A program made the position numbers and the translations under genes. The notes below the pieces were generated by a model, which saw only the letters and a list, made by a program, of their open reading frames with translations, was not told the origin of the DNA and ran no database searches. From NCBI RefSeq assembly GCF_030146175.1, contig NZ_JASLCE010000136.1, positions 1 through 7,454 of the forward strand: DNA of 7,454 nt, given 5' to 3'. Positions 5,601 through 7,454 of this stretch are shown piece after piece. The stretch is from Flavobacterium sp. Lineage in GTDB: Bacteria; Bacteroidota; Bacteroidia; Flavobacteriales; Flavobacteriaceae. Position 1 is the stretch's first letter. Every line of letters begins with the position of its first letter.

Positions 5601-6629
5601 TTATTCTTCCGCTGCTATTTTAAGTGCTAACGCTTCCATTGCCGTTTCTTCCGTTTCACCGTGGGCAAAAAAACCATTTTTTCCAACTAAAAATGTTTCG
5701 GATAGATAGGGAGCTCCTCCATTATAACCATTAAAAATAAACCCGGTATGAATTAGCATTTCATTTAAGGTTTTGGACTTTTCAATAATGGTTAGTACTC
5801 TATCTACAGATTTTACAGTGTAGTGATACTTGCCAAACCGTACATCGGTCAGGGCATCACACTCCTCAAAATTTCCAGTTCCCATAATAGCAAGCTCCGG
5901 CACCTCAAAATCGGTAAACGCACAATAGAAAAAATTGTCACGTCCGATAGCTGTGAGCATAGGAGTATTAAAACGCTGTAATGCTTTACAATAAACAAAA
6001 TTATCATGACCAATGGAAGTCAGCATGGGAGCCTCGAAATCCGTTAATGCTTCACATTTGTAGAAATTATCGTCGTCAATAGCCTCCAACAATGGAGCTA
6101 TAAAGCGGGTTAGCGCTTTACATTCTCTGAAATTTAATTCTCTTATCTCTGTCAGCACGGGAGCCTCAAAGTGCGTTAGCGCATTGCATTCTTCAAAATT
6201 AAAGTGTGTGATTGTAGTCAGTACGGGTGCCGTAAAGCTACTTAACGCGTCACATTCTTGAAAATTACCATCTTCTAAAAAAGTCAGCACAGGAACGTCA
6301 AAGCGGGTTAACGCATTACAACGATTGAAATTATAACTTCCCATAGTAGTGAGTCTGGAAGCCTCGAAATGCGTTAACGCATTACATTCGAAGAAATTTC
6401 CATCTCCGATAGCAGTCAACAAGGGAGCCTCAAAACGAATTAGCGCGGTACAGTCGTTGCAATTATGATTCTCGATAACAATTACCCCAGGTGCCACAAC
6501 CGTAACCAGTTCCGGCTGATTTTGAATAACTTTATCTCCTATTGTTTCGACCGATTCCGGCAAATAAAGTACGCCGTCTTTTATATCGTCTGAATTGATA
6601 CTTACTAATCTGTTGTTTTGTATCTCCAT
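5601..6629 (-). CDS. LRR_5/BspA-like leucine-rich repeat protein, array copy 3 (10 core repeats)
   Basis: 342 residues; ATG at 6627-6629, only 32 bases after the stop of copy 4, so co-transcription is likely. No signal peptide. The cap is residues 1-39 (MEIQNNRLVSINSDDIKDGV…), followed by ten repeats (40-258) and the shared module (259-342: VRFGKYHYTVKSVDRVLTII, IHTGFIFNG, LSETFLVGKNGFFAHGETEE). One repeat boundary is a residue short: FFYC-AFTDF where the family has C-D/N-A-L-T-x-F, a 3-base in-frame loss. The protein ends IAAEE, where copy 4 continues IAKKIKKEP. The next gene is 119 bases away, a gap filled mainly by the decayed tail. Ligand and role are unknown. Confidence 0.87.
   Translation of the reverse strand: MEIQNNRLVSINSDDIKDGVLYLPESVETIGDKVIQNQPELVTVVAPGVIVIENHNCNDCTALIRFEAPLLTAIGDGNFFECNALTHFEASRLTTMGSYNFNRCNALTRFDVPVLTFLEDGNFQECDALSSFTAPVLTTITHFNFEECNALTHFEAPVLTEIRELNFRECKALTRFIAPLLEAIDDDNFYKCEALTDFEAPMLTSIGHDNFVYCKALQRFNTPMLTAIGRDNFFYCAFTDFEVPELAIMGTGNFEECDALTDVRFGKYHYTVKSVDRVLTIIEKSKTLNEMLIHTGFIFNGYNGGAPYLSETFLVGKNGFFAHGETEETAMEALALKIAAEE
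5856..6512 (-). repeat. Ten tandem 66-bp units (one of 63 bp) encoding LRR_5 repeats
   Basis: Nine units have 22 codons and one has 21, near 5920. Several units have lost Gly14 (units 1, 4, 5, 6 and 7 carry Glu, Thr, Arg or Asp), so this copy is the most relaxed at that position. Cys21 and Phe18 are kept, apart from Cys in unit 1 at position 18. Confidence 0.88.
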
Positions 6630-6649
6630 AATAACGAATGTAAAAAAGT

Positions 6650-6712
6650 GTTATAACGATTCTAGCTAATCTCAAAAGTGATTAATGCTTTGAATTTTTC
6701 AATTCCATAAGC
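6650..6712 (-). repeat. Duplicated leader/tail block, copy upstream of LRR copy 3
   Basis: Partner of 5488-5550. It includes the last ~16 codons of the tail of gene 4 (…AYGIEKFKALITFEIS and TAG) and the start of the leader of gene 3. The adjacent AAAAAAGTGT (6642-6651, plus strand) recurs at 4148-4157 upstream of gene 1, both a short distance before the ATG. Confidence 0.85.
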
Positions 6713-7454
6713 ATTTGTTTTTTCGAGAATCGGTAACAATTCTTTTGCTGTAAACGATTCCTCAGTAATATTGTTTTGTTCCCGCCATTGTTTAACTCCT
6801 TGTGTGCAAGCACCGGTAATGGTTTTATAATACGCCTCCGTTATCACAGTATCTTCGTGAATCGGTTCCTTTTTTATTTTTTTGGCTATAATTTTAAACT
6901 GTAAATCTTCAATTGCTTGTTTTACCGTTTCGCCATGAGCAAAAAAACCGTCTTTTCCAACTAAAAATGTTTCGGATAGATCCGGGACGCCATCCATACC
7001 ATCATTAAAAATAAATCCGGTATGGATTTCTATTTCATTTAAGGTTTTGGACTTTTCGATAATGGTTAATAATCCATCTACCGATTTTACAGTGTATCGA
7101 TGTTGTCCAAACTGTACGTCGGTTAACGCACTACAATATCTAAAATTGTCATATCCGATAGTGGTTAACATCGGAGCCTCAAAACCGGTTAGCGCGTAAC
7201 ACCTGTAAAAATTGTCTTCCCCCATAGTAGTCAACACAGGAGTTACAAAATCGATTAGTACCTTACACTCATAGAAATTTTTATCCCCAATTGAAGTCAA
7301 TATCGGAGCCTCGAAACGCGTTAACTCGTCACATTCTTTAAAATTACTTCCCTCCATAGCCAATAGCACAGGCGCCTTGAAGTTGGTCAGCAGATCGCAT
7401 CTTCTAAAATTCTCTTTTCCCATAGCCGTCAACGCAGGAATCTCTAAGTGGGTA
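6662..7454 (-). CDS. LRR_5/BspA-like leucine-rich repeat protein, array copy 4, partial at its 5' end, with full C-terminal tail
   Basis: The frame is open to the right edge; 263 residues are visible. The first possible start inside (TTG at 7430-7432) lies within a repeat (THLEIPALTAMGKENF), so the true start and cap are outside the window. Visible parts: five repeats (one partial), the shared module (VQFGQHRYTVKSVDGLLTII, IHTGFIFND, LSETFLVGKDGFFAHGETVK), and a 71-residue tail after IIAKK: KKEPIHEDTVITEAYYKTIT, then GACTQGVKQW, then ELLPILEKTNAYGIEKFKAL near the end. The tail looks like a compact helical domain and is the only intact one here. Its job is unknown; binding or targeting is a guess. 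It is the first gene of the array in transcription order within this window. Confidence 0.87.
   Translation of the reverse strand, partial: THLEIPALTAMGKENFRRCDLLTNFKAPVLLAMEGSNFKECDELTRFEAPILTSIGDKNFYECKVLIDFVTPVLTTMGEDNFYRCYALTGFEAPMLTTIGYDNFRYCSALTDVQFGQHRYTVKSVDGLLTIIEKSKTLNEIEIHTGFIFNDGMDGVPDLSETFLVGKDGFFAHGETVKQAIEDLQFKIIAKKIKKEPIHEDTVITEAYYKTITGACTQGVKQWREQNNITEESFTAKELLPILEKTNAYGIEKFKALITFEIS
6870..6883 (-). repeat. A7-T-A6 homopolymer tract at the module/tail junction of LRR copy 4
   Basis: On the coding strand, A7 (6883-6877), T (6876) and A6 (6875-6870) encode KKIKK at the start of the tail. Loss of a single A from the first run gives an immediate in-frame TAA. The stops of copies 2 and 3 lie at exactly this point. 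Confidence 0.85.
7130..7453 (-). repeat. Visible part of the 66-bp LRR_5 repeat run of copy 4
   Basis: Four complete 22-codon units and one partial unit cut by the window edge. They follow the same pattern (LTxFxAPxLTxxGxxNFxxC), with Cys21 in each. The total number of units is not visible. Confidence 0.88.

Noticed and set aside
7430..7432. TTG as the start of LRR copy 4
   Set aside because: The frame stays open upstream to the window edge and encodes more repeat sequence (THLEIPA), so this is an internal Leu codon.

Overview
The window looks like chromosomal DNA of a member of the Bacteroidota, probably a flavobacterium. The DNA is AT-rich. Gene starts lack obvious Shine-Dalgarno sequences. 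The two exported proteins have signal peptides ending just before Gln (…VKA|Q and …SVA|Q), and one small gene carries the Bacteroidota-type double-glycine RiPP leader. No tRNA, rRNA, CRISPR array, transposase or integrase was seen.

Layout from left to right. (1) Positions 1-940, minus strand: a tandem pair of paralogues of unknown function. The upstream copy (344-940) is intact. The downstream copy (1-331) is interrupted by two in-frame TGA codons and runs off the window. (2) 941-1140: a divergent intergenic region with a strong AT-rich dyad. (3) 1141-1731, plus strand: an exported TlpA/ResA-like thioredoxin-fold protein. It faces a minus-strand exported protein (1803-2654) with a CsgG/LpoB-like core, and a hairpin between them can serve as a shared terminator. 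(4) 2853-3068, minus strand: a small RiPP (class I lanthipeptide-type) precursor with its own terminator and inverted repeats upstream; no modification enzyme or transporter is present. (5) 3240-7454, minus strand: four tandem paralogous genes encoding signal-less LRR_5/BspA-like proteins. Each has a 39-residue N-terminal cap, a run of 22-residue repeats (8, 13, 10 and at least 5), and a conserved ~84-residue C-terminal module.

The most informative signal is in the LRR array. The rightmost, first-transcribed gene continues past the shared module into a 71-residue tail. The gaps after the next two genes are not ordinary spacers: they contain decayed copies of this tail, cut off by a TAA at the same place, next to an A7-T-A6 tract in the intact copy. 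The array therefore grew by duplication of a longer gene whose descendants lost their tails. Repeat number also differs from copy to copy, which suggests a recombining family. What the LRR proteins bind or do cannot be read from the sequence.

All LRR genes lie in one orientation with gaps of 32, 119 and 115 bases and could be co-transcribed. The other genes look like single units with no evident functional link.
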